Source: Chrysophaeum taylorii
Taxonomy: Eukaryota > Sar > Pelagophyceae > Pelagomonadales > Pelagomonadaceae
Assembly: GCA_029834535.1 (NCBI GenBank)
Contig: JAQMWT010000322.1
Span: 372,001 to 436,000, forward strand
DNA length: 64,000 nt
Direction: 5' to 3'
Of this stretch, positions 9,200 through 19,209 are shown one piece after another (position 1 is the stretch's first letter; every line of letters begins with the position of its first letter). Under the pieces are notes generated by a model, which worked only from the letters and a program-made list of their open reading frames with translations, was not told where the DNA came from and searched no databases. A program made the translations under genes and the position numbers.

Positions 9200-9924
9200 T
9201 AAGTCGAGTCGCACGCTTGCGACGGTGCTGCCTTTACCCCCGCGCCTTCTTGCGAGGGCATCCCTTCCGTCCTTCTCCCGGCGTTAGGTTGGCGTCGCCT
9301 CCTTCGCACTGGGACCGGTATAATTATGGCTTGGCCTGGCCTGGCCTAGGAACGCAGAAGGAAACGTTGACGACGACGACGACGAGATGGTTCTCGGTCA
9401 AATCGCGGTCTCCGTGGTCCCCGACAGCCGTCGACTCTCTCTTCCCTGCCGCTCCTTTCAGCGCCCCTCGACTCCCCGTGACTCCCACGCGCCGCGGCGC
9501 TCGGATTGACGCGCCGCGGCGCTCGGATTGATTAGCCTATGTATGCCCCATGATGCGCTGGGCTGGCCTACGCTTCGTTTAGGTAGTTAAATTTTCGCCT
9601 CTTTTTACAACGGACCTCCTCTTCTTGCTCTTCTTCTCGACGACGATATGATGTGATGTGATGTGATGTGATGTGGTGTGGTGTCGCGAAATGTGATGGC
9701 CCGCAAGAAGAAGGACGTACTAGCAGGAACCACGCCTACTGGGTCTTCTTGCACGCTGACACCCTGCAGGAAACGCTCGCGATGCCTCTATTGATAATCT
9801 TTGCGCGCGCCTCTTACTTACTTGCGCCAGAGATTTTAGTTGCATTTTGATTCCCTTGCGAATTTATAATTCATTGAATTACGATTACCACTAGGAAAAC
9901 GCCGCGGAATGGTAGTAGTAATTA
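9200..9924. other. Convergent spacer with short tandem repeats
   Basis: No supported gene. A 21-bp unit (GCGCCGCGGCGCTCGGATTGA-like) is repeated twice around 9487-9531. A GATGT pentanucleotide tract runs over about 9648-9683. Both are simple repeats between two convergent 3' ends. Confidence 0.6.
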
Positions 9925-12795
9925 TCATGCTGCCGTTGCTTTTTTGGGCACCACCTGGACTTTGACGTCGGAGGGCTTGACAGGACGGCCGCTGGCGTCG
10001 AGGGTAATCCCCATCATCTCAGCGAACTTTGCCCGCTGAATCTCGTAGGCCGCGTTCATGGTTTCGAGCTCCTCCTTGCTAAATTCAAAGTCGGCGTTCG
10101 GGTCGTGCGCCCGTGGCTCGGTCGTGGTGTCGGGGGTGGCGGGTGTGACGGCGTTCGGAAGGGCGTCGTCGGCCTCGAGGAGGGTTTCAGTCGTGATGTG
10201 CTGACGGCGCTCGGTGACGTACTCGATTTTCCTAATCTCCTCGTCGATGAAGTTTAGCATGAGCGTCTTCTCGTTGGCCGCCGGACGCGAGAGCGTGCGC
10301 GGTACGTCGAAGACGTGGAGATTGCCCGCCTTGTCGCCGATCGCGAGGAGTTGTTGTTTGGCGTTTGGTGCCGACGCGAGGAATTTGATCGAGGTGATGC
10401 GGGTGGGCGCGACCATGAGCTGCGCCGAGGGTCGGTAGCTCGAGTCTGTGAGGTCCCAGACGTCGAGGGCGCCGTCGGCCCGCGCCATGTAGAGCATGCC
10501 AGGGCGAGTCGGCGACCAGCATCCGCACGTGAGACTCGAGGTCGCGTGGGGACTCGAGAAGATGGGGCGTTGGCGGTCGATCTTCCACAGCTGGAAGCTC
10601 GAATCGCCGACCGATAACACGACGTCCATCAAGAACGGCGACTGTTCGAGGGCGAGCGCTGGCCGGCCGTGGTCGGGCGCCATCCATTGGACGTAGTCGG
10701 GCGCCTCGCCGTCGTCCTCCTCCTCCTTGCTTCCAGTTGTCGTCGTCGTCGTCGAGGTCGCTCTCGCGCGCCAGTCGGCGAACATGATCTCGCCCTCCTC
10801 CGACGAGCAAAGGAATTCCGAACGGCGATCGATGCCCTTGTCGTCCAAGCCGGTTTGTGGGTCGCCGATGCCGTGGCAGACCCGGCAGATGCTAAGGTCG
10901 CCGACGCCCTCGAGCCGTTTGAGCTGCATTTTGAAGAGAGGGTACCACGGGATGGCCGGGGGGGGCTTGTTGTTGTTGTTGTTGTTGTTGCTGCTGCTGC
11001 TGCCTTTGAGGTCGTCCTTGGCGCCTCCGAGATTGAGCTTGCGGCCCAAACGCGGCAGCTTGCCCTCGGCGATATCTTTGTACCGCACGTCCCAGACCAT
11101 AACCTGGCCGTCGCCCGAGACCGTCAAGAATTGGTTGCTCATCGAGGTCGTCCCGTGCTCCTCCTCCTCCAAGAGCTGGCCCCGGAAGTTGACTTGGGCG
11201 TGCGCGGGCAGCCAGCACAGGTCGGTCACCACGCGTCGGTGCGTCTGGTCGAGGTTCGAGACGGCCTCGGGTTTGATCGCCGGCTGGCGCTCGTCGTCGT
11301 CCTCCTCTTCGGCGTCCGCCGGTGACCCATTTTCTCCCGGCGGCGAGGTTACGACTCCATCATTCGCATCGTTGCCTCCCCGCGCCGCCATACTGTTTTT
11401 GTTCTGACGACTGATGATCGCGGACATCGCGGCGCCGACATCCCACAAAATGACCTGGCCGTTGGCGGCGCCGGCGGCGACGAGGTGGGGCTGGTCGGGG
11501 TTGAATCTGAAACACTGGATTTCGCGGGGCGTCTCGAGCAAGAGTTGGGGGTGGATGAGATCAACGAAGTCCCACAACAAAATGTAGCTCGTGATGGCGC
11601 GGCCCGAGGTGGCGATCCGCTCCTCAAAAGTGAGATTCCGCACGGGCGCGACTGCGATCATGCTCTTTTGGGTCGGGTGCCAATCGATCGCGGCGAGGCT
11701 CATGTTCTTCGAGTAGACGATGTCGTTGAAGGTTCGTAGTTCCTTGAGCTCGTTTTCGCCTTTGTTCGCGTTCGAGCCGAGGTCGTCGTCCCCCGTGCCG
11801 TGGAAGGGGTCGGCGAAAACGTCCACGGTTTCGTTTTGCTGGAGGGCCTCTTCGACGGTCGGGCGCGCGGCGCTCAGAAACGCGGCCAACCTCGTTTCCT
11901 TGTCTCGGAGGAGGAGGAGGAGGTGGTGGTGCTTTTGTTGTTGTTGTTGTTGTTGGTTGTGCGAAAAATGTTGTGGTTGCGTCGGCGTCGCGTACGACGA
12001 GGTGACCACGACGGGCACGGCCGCGGCGTCCGTTATTTTCTTCGCCCTAGAGAGGACGGCCTCGGTGATGGTTTCGTATTGCGTTGGCCTGTGCATCGGT
12101 CGGTACCACGTGGTCTGCGTGGTCGCGACGGCCGTCTTTGCCCTGGCTTGCGCGCTCGCGTCGCGCTCGCGTCGTTGCAGTTCAAAGTCGGGGTTCTTCT
12201 GGGCGCGATGTTCGAGGTACTTTTCGTTGTCGGCCTCGCGGTCCCCGAACGAGCAGGGTGCCCCTACCGAGGACCGGTCTCTCGAGATCTTGTACCTAAG
12301 GAGCGGTCGCTCGGACGACACCGTTAACGCGGCCACTTCGGCCTCTGTCTCCGGACCCGTGCGGGACATGTACGGTTTGGCGACTACGGGGGCATCCTCG
12401 TACACTACGGCGTTCTTCGCCTCCTCCTGACTTCTCCTCGTTTCTTCTTCCTCCTCGATCGCTCTTTGCTTTTCGGCTTCCAATCGCAGCGCACCCAGCT
12501 CCCGGTGCGCGGCCTCGGACGTCAGACAGATCCGCCAAAAGTCGCCGTATTGTTGCTCGGGGTCGGCAACCACCAACACCCACGGCTCCGGGAGCTTTTC
12601 GATCTCGGCTTTGAACGCCGCAAAATCACACATAACCCCGTACCTTTCGACCTCTTCCAAAACCGTCTTGCGGTCGAGCTGTTTGTACGCCACGAGGTTC
12701 TCGGGGCTGAACCGCCCCGTCGCCTCCCTGACCAATCCCCACCTTTGAAAATTCTTGTTCTGAATGAACACGTTCTTCGTGCCGGCGGGCAACAT
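9925..12795 (-). CDS. DNAI3: Axonemal dynein intermediate chain 3 (WDR63/IC140 type)
   Basis: 956 aa, single exon. Member of the WD-repeat dynein intermediate-chain family; its layout and motifs fit IC140/WDR63 of the inner arm dynein I1/f, which scaffolds the two heavy chains. The N-terminal third has the WDR63-type region (NVFIQNKNFQRWGLVREATG ... LEEVERYGVMCDFAAFKAEIEKLPEPW), a charged coiled coil (about 102-130) and Gln and His runs near 285-300. The WD-repeat half begins at about 375 with NMSLAAIDWHPTQKSMIAVAPV and continues through YILLWDFVDL, HLVAAGAANGQVILWDV, FLTVSGDGQVMVWDVRYKD, SFQLWKID and GALDVWDL. The tail EELETMNAAYEIQRAKFAEMMGI matches family ends. Its presence implies a flagellated life stage or retained flagellar genes. 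It is divergent from the C69 peptidase. Confidence 0.85.
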   Translation of the reverse strand: MLPAGTKNVFIQNKNFQRWGLVREATGRFSPENLVAYKQLDRKTVLEEVERYGVMCDFAAFKAEIEKLPEPWVLVVADPEQQYGDFWRICLTSEAAHRELGALRLEAEKQRAIEEEEETRRSQEEAKNAVVYEDAPVVAKPYMSRTGPETEAEVAALTVSSERPLLRYKISRDRSSVGAPCSFGDREADNEKYLEHRAQKNPDFELQRRERDASAQARAKTAVATTQTTWYRPMHRPTQYETITEAVLSRAKKITDAAAVPVVVTSSYATPTQPQHFSHNQQQQQQQKHHHLLLLLRDKETRLAAFLSAARPTVEEALQQNETVDVFADPFHGTGDDDLGSNANKGENELKELRTFNDIVYSKNMSLAAIDWHPTQKSMIAVAPVRNLTFEERIATSGRAITSYILLWDFVDLIHPQLLLETPREIQCFRFNPDQPHLVAAGAANGQVILWDVGAAMSAIISRQNKNSMAARGGNDANDGVVTSPPGENGSPADAEEEDDDERQPAIKPEAVSNLDQTHRRVVTDLCWLPAHAQVNFRGQLLEEEEHGTTSMSNQFLTVSGDGQVMVWDVRYKDIAEGKLPRLGRKLNLGGAKDDLKGSSSSNNNNNNNKPPPAIPWYPLFKMQLKRLEGVGDLSICRVCHGIGDPQTGLDDKGIDRRSEFLCSSEEGEIMFADWRARATSTTTTTTGSKEEEDDGEAPDYVQWMAPDHGRPALALEQSPFLMDVVLSVGDSSFQLWKIDRQRPIFSSPHATSSLTCGCWSPTRPGMLYMARADGALDVWDLTDSSYRPSAQLMVAPTRITSIKFLASAPNAKQQLLAIGDKAGNLHVFDVPRTLSRPAANEKTLMLNFIDEEIRKIEYVTERRQHITTETLLEADDALPNAVTPATPDTTTEPRAHDPNADFEFSKEELETMNAAYEIQRAKFAEMMGITLDASGRPVKPSDVKVQVVPKKATAA

Positions 12796-12927
12796 CCTAT
12801 TTTCAGCGTTAGGACCCTATATACGACAACAACACTTACCCCTTGATTGTTGTTGCCCTTGGGTTGATGATGATGATGTTTGTTCCAAACGGTAAAACAT
12901 AAAATCAATCTTCGTTGCTTGAGATCC

Positions 12928-14826
12928 ATGTTGGTCGCGCTCGTCGTATGGTCGCTCGTATCTCGCGCATGGGCGTGCACGACGATTCTCGTGGGGCGCG
13001 AGGCGTCGGGCGAGGGCAAACCCATCACCTCTCAGACAGTGGATTGCAACGCGTGCGACTTTCGGCTCTCCAAGGTTCCGCGGCGGGCGTCGGGGGCGGA
13101 AAGGCGGCCCGTGTTTCGGTACCGCGGCGAGTACCCGCGGTTTTTGGGCGTGGGAAAGGGGAGGACCTACGAGACGGCCGTCTCGTACTACCCGTGGAAG
13201 GCGGGCGAGGGCTTTTTCCAGCCAATCGGATGGGTCGACGAGCCAGAAGGTACGGAAACGTTCGCGTTCGTCGACGGGACGTACGGCATCATGAACGAAC
13301 GGGGCCTCGCCATCGGCGAATCGACGTGCGCGGGGGTCTTGACCGCGAGGCCCGCGAGCGAGGGCGGCCAGGCTCTCGTCGACGTCCGCGAGCTCACGTT
13401 GCTCGCGATGGAACAGTGCGCGACCGCGAGATGCGCGGTCGAGACTATGGGCAGGTACGCCGAAACCTACGGTTATTATGGCGCCGTCGATTCGCACGTC
13501 GAGGCGGGCGAGGCTCTGACGATCGTCGACACGATCGAGGCCTGGGTCTTCCACGTGATTGCCGACGACACGGGAAGTTCGGCCGTCTGGGCGGCGAGGC
13601 GCGTCGACCCCGATAGCGTCGCTATCGTCGCCAACCAGTTTATTATCGGCGACCTCCCGCCCGTTTCCTCGTTCGAGGATGGGATTGTGTACTCGACCAA
13701 CCTCCAGGCGGTCGCGACGCGGGCGGGCCTCTGGAAGCAGACCGGAGGAACGTCGTTGAACTTTGCGGCCGTTTTTGGATATCCTCGCGGGCCTCGGCTG
13801 GCGCCGTACGCGACGCGACGCATGTGGCGCGTCATGTCGCTCGCGGCCCCCTCCCTCGACCTTTCCCCCGACGACGACTGCGAGTTCGAATGCTTCCCTT
13901 TCTCGGTCAAGGCCGAGGCCCCCTTCTCGGCCTCGCGCGTCGTCTCGGCGTTTCGGGATCACTACGAGGGTACGGACTTCGACGCGACGAAGGGACTCGC
14001 TGCGGGGCCCTACGGCGACCCCAGCCGCTTCGACCCGGCCGACACGCACGGTATTTTTGGCGACGATGGCGTCGACGGCCACGCCGCGAATTACCTGGGG
14101 AATTACGAACGCGTCATATCCCTTTTCCGCTGCGTCTACAGCTTCGTGACCCAGCCGAGCGACCTCGCCGTCTTCTGGGTCGCCCAATACGCTCCCCACG
14201 CCTCGACCCACGTCCCCGTCTACGTCGACGCCCCCCAGATCCCCGACGCCCTCGCCACGGGTTCCTTGCACGAGGTCGACCTCGGCTCCTTGTACTGGCC
14301 GCACGCCCTCGTCGGCAACTGGGCGGCTCGCTTCTACGCGGCGGCCAGGCCCATCCTCCAGGACCGCCAGGCCCTCCTCGACGCCGCCATTCGAGCCGCC
14401 AGGATCGACTTCGAGACCCAGGCCCTCCCTTCGCTCAGCGGCGGCGGCGGCGACGACAACGAAATGGCCGCCGCCGCGGCCGCCGCCGCCATGGCCGAGT
14501 TTTCCAACGAGACGGCCAACTACGCGAGGGACGAGTGGATCGACCTCTTCTTCGTGCTCGCCGCGACCCTCAAGGACGGTCAGCTCCTCACCCAACTCGA
14601 CGCCGAGACCCTCGCCCCCCGCAAGCTTTTTTACCCCGTATCCTGGCTCGAGTCCACCGGCTTCTTCTTCCCCAGACGCGCCGCGTTCTACTGGACCATC
14701 GACGACGCCAAGACCTACTGGCTCTCGCTCCAAGACTCCGCGCGCCTGGCGACCGCCTTTGTCGCCGGCGCCATCCTCGCCCTCGTCCTCGTCTGCGTCA
14801 CCTCGCGCTGTTTTTGTCGCGACTAG
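12928..14826 (+). CDS. Secreted/membrane C69-family Ntn dipeptidase
   Basis: 632 aa from ATG 12928; an in-frame ATG at 12880 would add 16 residues but spoils the leader. The signal peptide MLVALVVWSLVSRAWA ends just before Cys17-Thr-Thr-Ile-Leu-Val-Gly. C69 peptidases (PepD, secernin relatives) are N-terminal nucleophile hydrolases whose catalytic Cys must be the first residue of the mature chain, so signal peptidase would activate this one directly. Family marks follow: YGIMNERGLAIGESTCAG, DVRELTLLAMEQC, ETYGYYGAVDSHVEAGEALTIVDTIEAWVFHVI and DSVAIVANQFIIGDLPP. A Gly/Ala-rich linker lies at about 510-530. The C-terminus is one helix (ATAFVAGAILALVLVCVTS) with a short RCFCRD tail, so the enzyme is type-I anchored with the active site in the lumen or outside. 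A membrane-anchored C69 enzyme is unusual; bacterial relatives are mostly soluble. Confidence 0.8.
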   Translation: MLVALVVWSLVSRAWACTTILVGREASGEGKPITSQTVDCNACDFRLSKVPRRASGAERRPVFRYRGEYPRFLGVGKGRTYETAVSYYPWKAGEGFFQPIGWVDEPEGTETFAFVDGTYGIMNERGLAIGESTCAGVLTARPASEGGQALVDVRELTLLAMEQCATARCAVETMGRYAETYGYYGAVDSHVEAGEALTIVDTIEAWVFHVIADDTGSSAVWAARRVDPDSVAIVANQFIIGDLPPVSSFEDGIVYSTNLQAVATRAGLWKQTGGTSLNFAAVFGYPRGPRLAPYATRRMWRVMSLAAPSLDLSPDDDCEFECFPFSVKAEAPFSASRVVSAFRDHYEGTDFDATKGLAAGPYGDPSRFDPADTHGIFGDDGVDGHAANYLGNYERVISLFRCVYSFVTQPSDLAVFWVAQYAPHASTHVPVYVDAPQIPDALATGSLHEVDLGSLYWPHALVGNWAARFYAAARPILQDRQALLDAAIRAARIDFETQALPSLSGGGGDDNEMAAAAAAAAMAEFSNETANYARDEWIDLFFVLAATLKDGQLLTQLDAETLAPRKLFYPVSWLESTGFFFPRRAAFYWTIDDAKTYWLSLQDSARLATAFVAGAILALVLVCVTSRCFCRD

Positions 14827-14991
14827 GATCAACGCAGATCGAGATGATGATGGGGTAGTTAGTTGAGGATACGGCCCCTCGGATTGACTTGAGATTTGGT
14901 GTGTATATAATAAAATAGCCTCGTGCGGAGAGAGGTGGCTCGTGTAAAAAGGCAGATTTGGTCGGTCGTTCCGTTCTTCCATTGTGGACGC

Positions 14992-15433
14992 TCAGCTCCA
15001 GTCGCGGATGATCTGGGAGCGCTTGGTCTTGTTGATGCGGACGTCGGGGTTGGTGAAGAGGCAGCGGAGACCGACGGCCGTACAGAAGCACATCGCGCCT
15101 AACGTAAGGAAGAATGTATCAACGCGGTTGGCACCGCCGACGCGAAAAAAAATACGACAGTTTCCTATCAGGGCGATGACGACACTCTCCCACGCCACGA
15201 CGGCTCCCAACCGCCAGGGGGCGGTGCGAGTGCTTTTAGGGCGTGGGGACACGCAGACAGACAGACGGAGGCTCACCGGAGATGATGATGAGGATCGGGT
15301 AGGTCGCCGGGTCGCTCAGCCAGGACTCCTTGAAGGTCCGCTCGGCGGCGGGCTTGGAGCTCGTGGTGCCCATGAAGCGCGCCGGGGTCAGACGCGCCGC
15401 TAGGGGCCGGACTTTGCCTGCGAGGAGCGACAT
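14992..15433 (-). CDS. NDUFA4: NDUFA4/B12D-like small mitochondrial protein, one intron
   Basis: Two exons: 15433-15277 and 15098-14992, joined over a 178-bp GT-AG intron (15276-15099; donor GTGAGC, acceptor after a CTTCCTTACGTTAG tract). The splice gives an 87-aa protein and neither exon alone makes sense. Residues 1-25 (MSLLAGKVRPLAARLTPARF) look like a mitochondrial presequence. The core WLSDPATYPILIIISGAMCFCTAVGLRCLFTNPDVRINKTKRSQIIRDW has one transmembrane helix followed by the 'L-x-x-N-P-D-V-R' signature of the NDUFA4 (MLRQ)/B12D family. Members are associated with respiratory complex I or IV; which applies here cannot be read from sequence. The start is 103 bp from that of the calpain gene on the other strand. 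Confidence 0.8.
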
Positions 15434-15536
15434 TGCTGTTCTTGATTTGGTGGCGTGTTCAACGAACCACCCCAACGGCTAGTTTATCTCTGCACCCTGT
15501 TTAGTTTTGTGGTTCCTGATCGTCGTCGTCGTCGAG

Positions 15537-18003
15537 ATGTCGGGTCAAGGACGGTACGAGGGTGAGTTCCCTGCACGGAGAACGCAGACGCATCACGTTA
15601 GGTGAGTTCCGGGATGGACAACGTCACGGCGATGGAAAGATCATGTACGGCGACGGATCGAGGTTCGAGGGGAGTTTCGAGGCGAACGAGAAGAAGACGG
15701 GGATCATGACGTTCGCGAGCGGGACAGTGTACGAAGGGGAATGGCGGCTGCAGGCGCCGCACGGCCGGGGCGTGATCCGGTATGCGTCGGGCGCGAAGTT
15801 TATCGGAACGTTCGAAAACGGAAAGAAGCACGGGACGGGAGTGTTCGAGTCGACGGACGGATCGACGTACGAGGGATCCTGGGTCGAGGACGCGGTGACC
15901 GGAACCGGGCGGATGGCGTACGGCGACGGGCGCGTGTACGAGGGCGAGTGGCGCGACGGCGTTCGCGACGGCACGGGGAAGTGCTCGTATCCGAACGAAT
16001 CGGTGTACGACGGCGGATGGTCGAACGACGAGCGCGTAGGGTACGGTGAAATGTTTCACGCCGACGGGTCCGTGTATAAGGGCGAGTGGATGCGAAGCCA
16101 GCCGCATGGCGGCGGGAGCTACACCTTCGAGAACGGGGACCACTTCGAGGGGAACTGGGTCGAGGGGAAACGAGCCGGCCAAGGCAAGTACGAGTTCGGC
16201 AAGTTCGAGCCGGGCGCGCACGCTCCGCCCCCAAAGCCGAAGCCGCCGTCCAAGGCGGGAGGAAAAGTCTCGCCGCCGCCGCCGCCCGAAGATACGACGG
16301 CCGGTTCGTCTTCTTCTGCTTCGCCCAAGCCAGCGGCCGTCGTGAGCGGGGGCCCCGCAAAGGTGAACGGAACGTATCGGGCATTGAAAAAACCGGGTCT
16401 TCGGGGCGAAACGGTGTACGAGTGGAACCGGTTGTTTTTGTACCACGTCGACAAGGAGAAGCACTACGGGATCGGCCGCAAGAAGGGCGCCCCGGCATGC
16501 CTGTGCTTCACGCGCTCCGCCGACGCCAGGACGGACTGGGTCGCGTACGACGCGGGCGACTGGGTTGCCGCGACGGGCATGACGGTCGATTTCCGGGATG
16601 AGGTGGCGTCCTCGTCCTCCGAGGCGGCGCCGGCGGTCGTTGTGACGAGCCGGTTCGCGAACGTTACTGGTGGATACGCCTTGATGCCCGACCGCGAGCT
16701 CAACGGGAAGGCCGTATATTGGAACGAGGAGGACGGCAAATACCTGTGGTACGGTCCGACGGGGACGTGGCTCGTCAGCGATACCGCGGGGGTGGGCGCG
16801 AACGGGTCTTACTCGAGCTACGTCGAATCGGGGCCCGCCGACGCGCCGTCCCCCGAGGAGGCCAACTGGAGCAAGGCGGGCGTGACGGTCCGGCGGACGT
16901 CGCCGCCGGGCGACGTCAAGAACCTCGCCGAGGCCTCCAAGGCCGCCGAGCGCGGCATGTTCAGGGACGCCGAGTTTCCCTCCGCGCCCGAGAGCCTCGG
17001 GAGAGAAATGTTGGGGTCGGTGCGACCCGAGGACTCGGTCTGGGTGCGCCCTACCCTCCTCCACCCCCCGGGCGAACCCATCGAACTCTTCAACGGAATC
17101 GACCCCAACGACATCATGCAGGGGGCCCTCGGGGACTGTTGGCTGCTTTCGGCGATCTCAGCCCTCGCCGAATTCCCCGCATTCTTCGTGGATCACCTCT
17201 TCGTGACGAAAAAGCTCTCCAAGGAAGGCAAGTACCAGCTCAAGCTCTACGACGCGAGCGCGGGCGCGTTCGAGACCGTCACGGTCGACGACGCGATTCC
17301 CTGCGGCCCCGCGACCTGGTGGGAGTACCCCCGACCCCTCTTCGCGCAGCCGAGCCAGAACGAACTCTACATCCTCATCATCGAAAAGGCCTTCGCCAAG
17401 CTCGCCGGCGGCTACGACAAGCTCTCGGGCGGCTATCCTCTCCTCGCCCTCATGTGCATGACGGGCTGCGAGGACCTCCAGTCCTGGAAAAAGCTGGCAG
17501 CGGGACCCAAGGCCGGCCAGTGGCAGCGCTCGGACATCGCCATCGACAAGGTCCGCGAGGCGCCCTACAACTTCCAGCAAATGTTCACGAGGGCCACCGC
17601 CGAATTTAACCAGGACCCCCAGTTCTTCGACTTCCTAAAATCCTGCGACGACCGCAACTTCATCATGGCCGCCTCCATTTCGGGATCGACCATCGAGAAG
17701 GCCCGCGACGACGGCCTCGTCGAGCGCCATGCCTACTCCCTCATCGCCGTCAAGCACGTCAAAGGGATCAAGCTCTGCCAGCTCCGCAATCCCTGGGGCA
17801 ACGACCGCGAGTGGAACGGTGCCTGGAGCGACGGATCGCCCGAGTGGACCAAGCACCCCGACGTCAAAAAGCAACTCGGCTACGAGGAGAGCGACGACGG
17901 CCTCTTCTACATGCACTTCGACGACTTCAAACGAATTTATGACGGCGTCCAGATCTGCGCCATCGAGATGTCCACTAAGCGTGCGTCCTCCTTCCGCTGG
18001 TAG
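15537..18003 (+). CDS. MORN-repeat calpain-type cysteine protease, one 40-bp intron
   Basis: 808 aa. Exon 1 is 15537-15561, coding MSGQGRYEG; a 40-bp GT-AG intron (15562-15601) follows; exon 2 is 15602-18003. The splice restores the first MORN repeat (YEGEFRDGQRHGDGK); without it no ATG precedes the repeats. About nine MORN repeats (residues 7-215) usually bind membranes or act as spacers. A Pro-rich linker and two copies of a ~90-aa region with 'G.Y......NG..VY.....' follow (residues about 255-425). The calpain protease core fills the last 370 residues with all three catalytic residues: Cys521 in GALGDCWLLSA, His718 in RHAYSL and Asn738 in RNPWGN. No EF-hand or C2 domain is seen, as in many protist calpains. 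Likely a Ca-regulated or membrane-recruited protease. Confidence 0.85.
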
Positions 18004-18383
18004 CTTGATTGGGTTGCCTTTCCGCGTCTTCTACTCAACCTCGTGACCACGAAAACGACGATACTTGTTGCGGCTCGGGCGCGCGCTGCCTCGAGGATGA
18101 TTCTTCTTCTTGGTCGTCTTCTTCTTCTGACGATGATGATGATGATGATGATGAACTCGAGGGGAAAAAGAAACTTCGGAATTCTTCTCGTCGTTGTTGT
18201 CGAGCCAGGTGGTTCTTCCTTCCTTCATTCTTTATCATCATCTTCTTCTTCTTCTTCTTCTTCTTCTTCTTCTCGATCGTCGTTTCCGCCGTATTATCAT
18301 CAAAAATTCGACGCGCGCGCGCCATCTTCTTCTATATACACCGCGATACGAATATATCATAATGTCGTCGAAGTGCGCGCGAG
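18004..18383. other. Low-complexity convergent spacer
   Basis: No gene supported. Contains a GAT/ATG trinucleotide run near 18130-18155 and a TTC/TCT run near 18237-18275, between the calpain and F-box-like 3' ends. Open frames here are products of the repeats. Confidence 0.6.
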
Positions 18384-19157
18384 TTAGTAGTAGTTCTCCC
18401 AGCCCGTGGTGCAGTGCACGCCGAAGACGAGATTCGACGAGAGGGTCCGTCCCGACGACAGGTCCGGTGGTGTGTTATGCACGTCGCGCCACTCGGGCTC
18501 GTATAAGGCAGCCCACGTGTAGCAGCCCGTAATGTTGATGGATTTTTTAAGGAGAGTGGTCTGGCCCGTCGCCGGGTGTTGGAAGAGGAGCGCGATGTGA
18601 CAGCGGCCATCGTAGCGACAGTTGCAGTTGGGGTAGCACCGCGAGACGGGCAGGAGCTGGAGCTCGAGGCTGAGTTCGTCGTCGTCGAGGCGCGCGACGT
18701 GGCTGAAGCGCGAGGCCGAGGCGTTGGTCGCGCGGATCGCGCCGCGGCGCTCGAGCCGGAGGCGCCAGCGCTCGCCGAGGAAGCGGAGCGTTGCCTCGCG
18801 GTCGTCGAGCCGAGCGCAGACGATCTTCGAGTCGACGTCCGGGCCAGCTCGGCGCGAAGAGAGGCGGCTCTTGACGTCCTCGACAGCGTCAACGGCCGCG
18901 CGCGCGTCGATGCGGTACGATGTCGTCCACTCGACGCGCAACGGCGGGGAGGAGCGGCGGAGCAGAAAGAGCGCGTAGGCCGCCCGCGCGACGTCTCGCG
19001 GAGCTTTATGAAAACCCGCGTCCTCGACGACGGCGACAACGACCTCGGGCACCAACGCCGCGAAACGCCGGTGCGCGCAGGCGCAGGGCCAGAGCGGCAC
19101 CTGGACGAACCGCACGACGAGCGACAACACGCCGTCGTCGAGGACGTCGACACCCAT
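18384..19157 (-). CDS. Hypothetical protein with F-box-like N-terminus
   Basis: 257 aa. The first ~35 residues (VDVLDDGVLSLVVRFVQVPLWPCACAHRRFAALVP) have the spacing of an F-box: hydrophobic helix, short loop, then a Cys/Arg-Phe helix. If so, it would link an SCF ubiquitin ligase to a target. The remainder has no family I recognise. It contains a Cys cluster (SRCYPNCNCRYDGRCHIALLF, about 173-193) that could bind metal, and a conserved-looking end (ITGCYTWAALYEPEWRDVHNTPPDLSSG ... VFGVHCTTGWENYY) rich in Trp and Tyr. The start codon lies 52 bp from that of the SLX9-like gene on the opposite strand, so promoters must overlap. GC-rich codon use matches the neighbours. Confidence 0.55.
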   Translation of the reverse strand: MGVDVLDDGVLSLVVRFVQVPLWPCACAHRRFAALVPEVVVAVVEDAGFHKAPRDVARAAYALFLLRRSSPPLRVEWTTSYRIDARAAVDAVEDVKSRLSSRRAGPDVDSKIVCARLDDREATLRFLGERWRLRLERRGAIRATNASASRFSHVARLDDDELSLELQLLPVSRCYPNCNCRYDGRCHIALLFQHPATGQTTLLKKSINITGCYTWAALYEPEWRDVHNTPPDLSSGRTLSSNLVFGVHCTTGWENYY

Positions 19158-19209
19158 GACCTCGTGACGTCACCCCTCGAGGACTAGAGTCCTCCCTCCC
19201 TCCCTCCGC

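Noticed and set aside
6992-9214. 740-codon minus-strand frame opposite the PX/DUSP gene
   Set aside because: GC-rich antisense shadow; the plus strand has PX and DUSP motifs, the minus strand only low-information Val/Glu/Leu sequence.
12817-14982. 721-codon minus-strand frame opposite the C69 peptidase
   Set aside because: Antisense shadow of a clear enzyme; Gly/Arg/Glu-rich with no motif.
15598-17064. 488-codon minus-strand frame opposite the MORN-calpain
   Set aside because: Shadow; composed of reversed MORN repeats.
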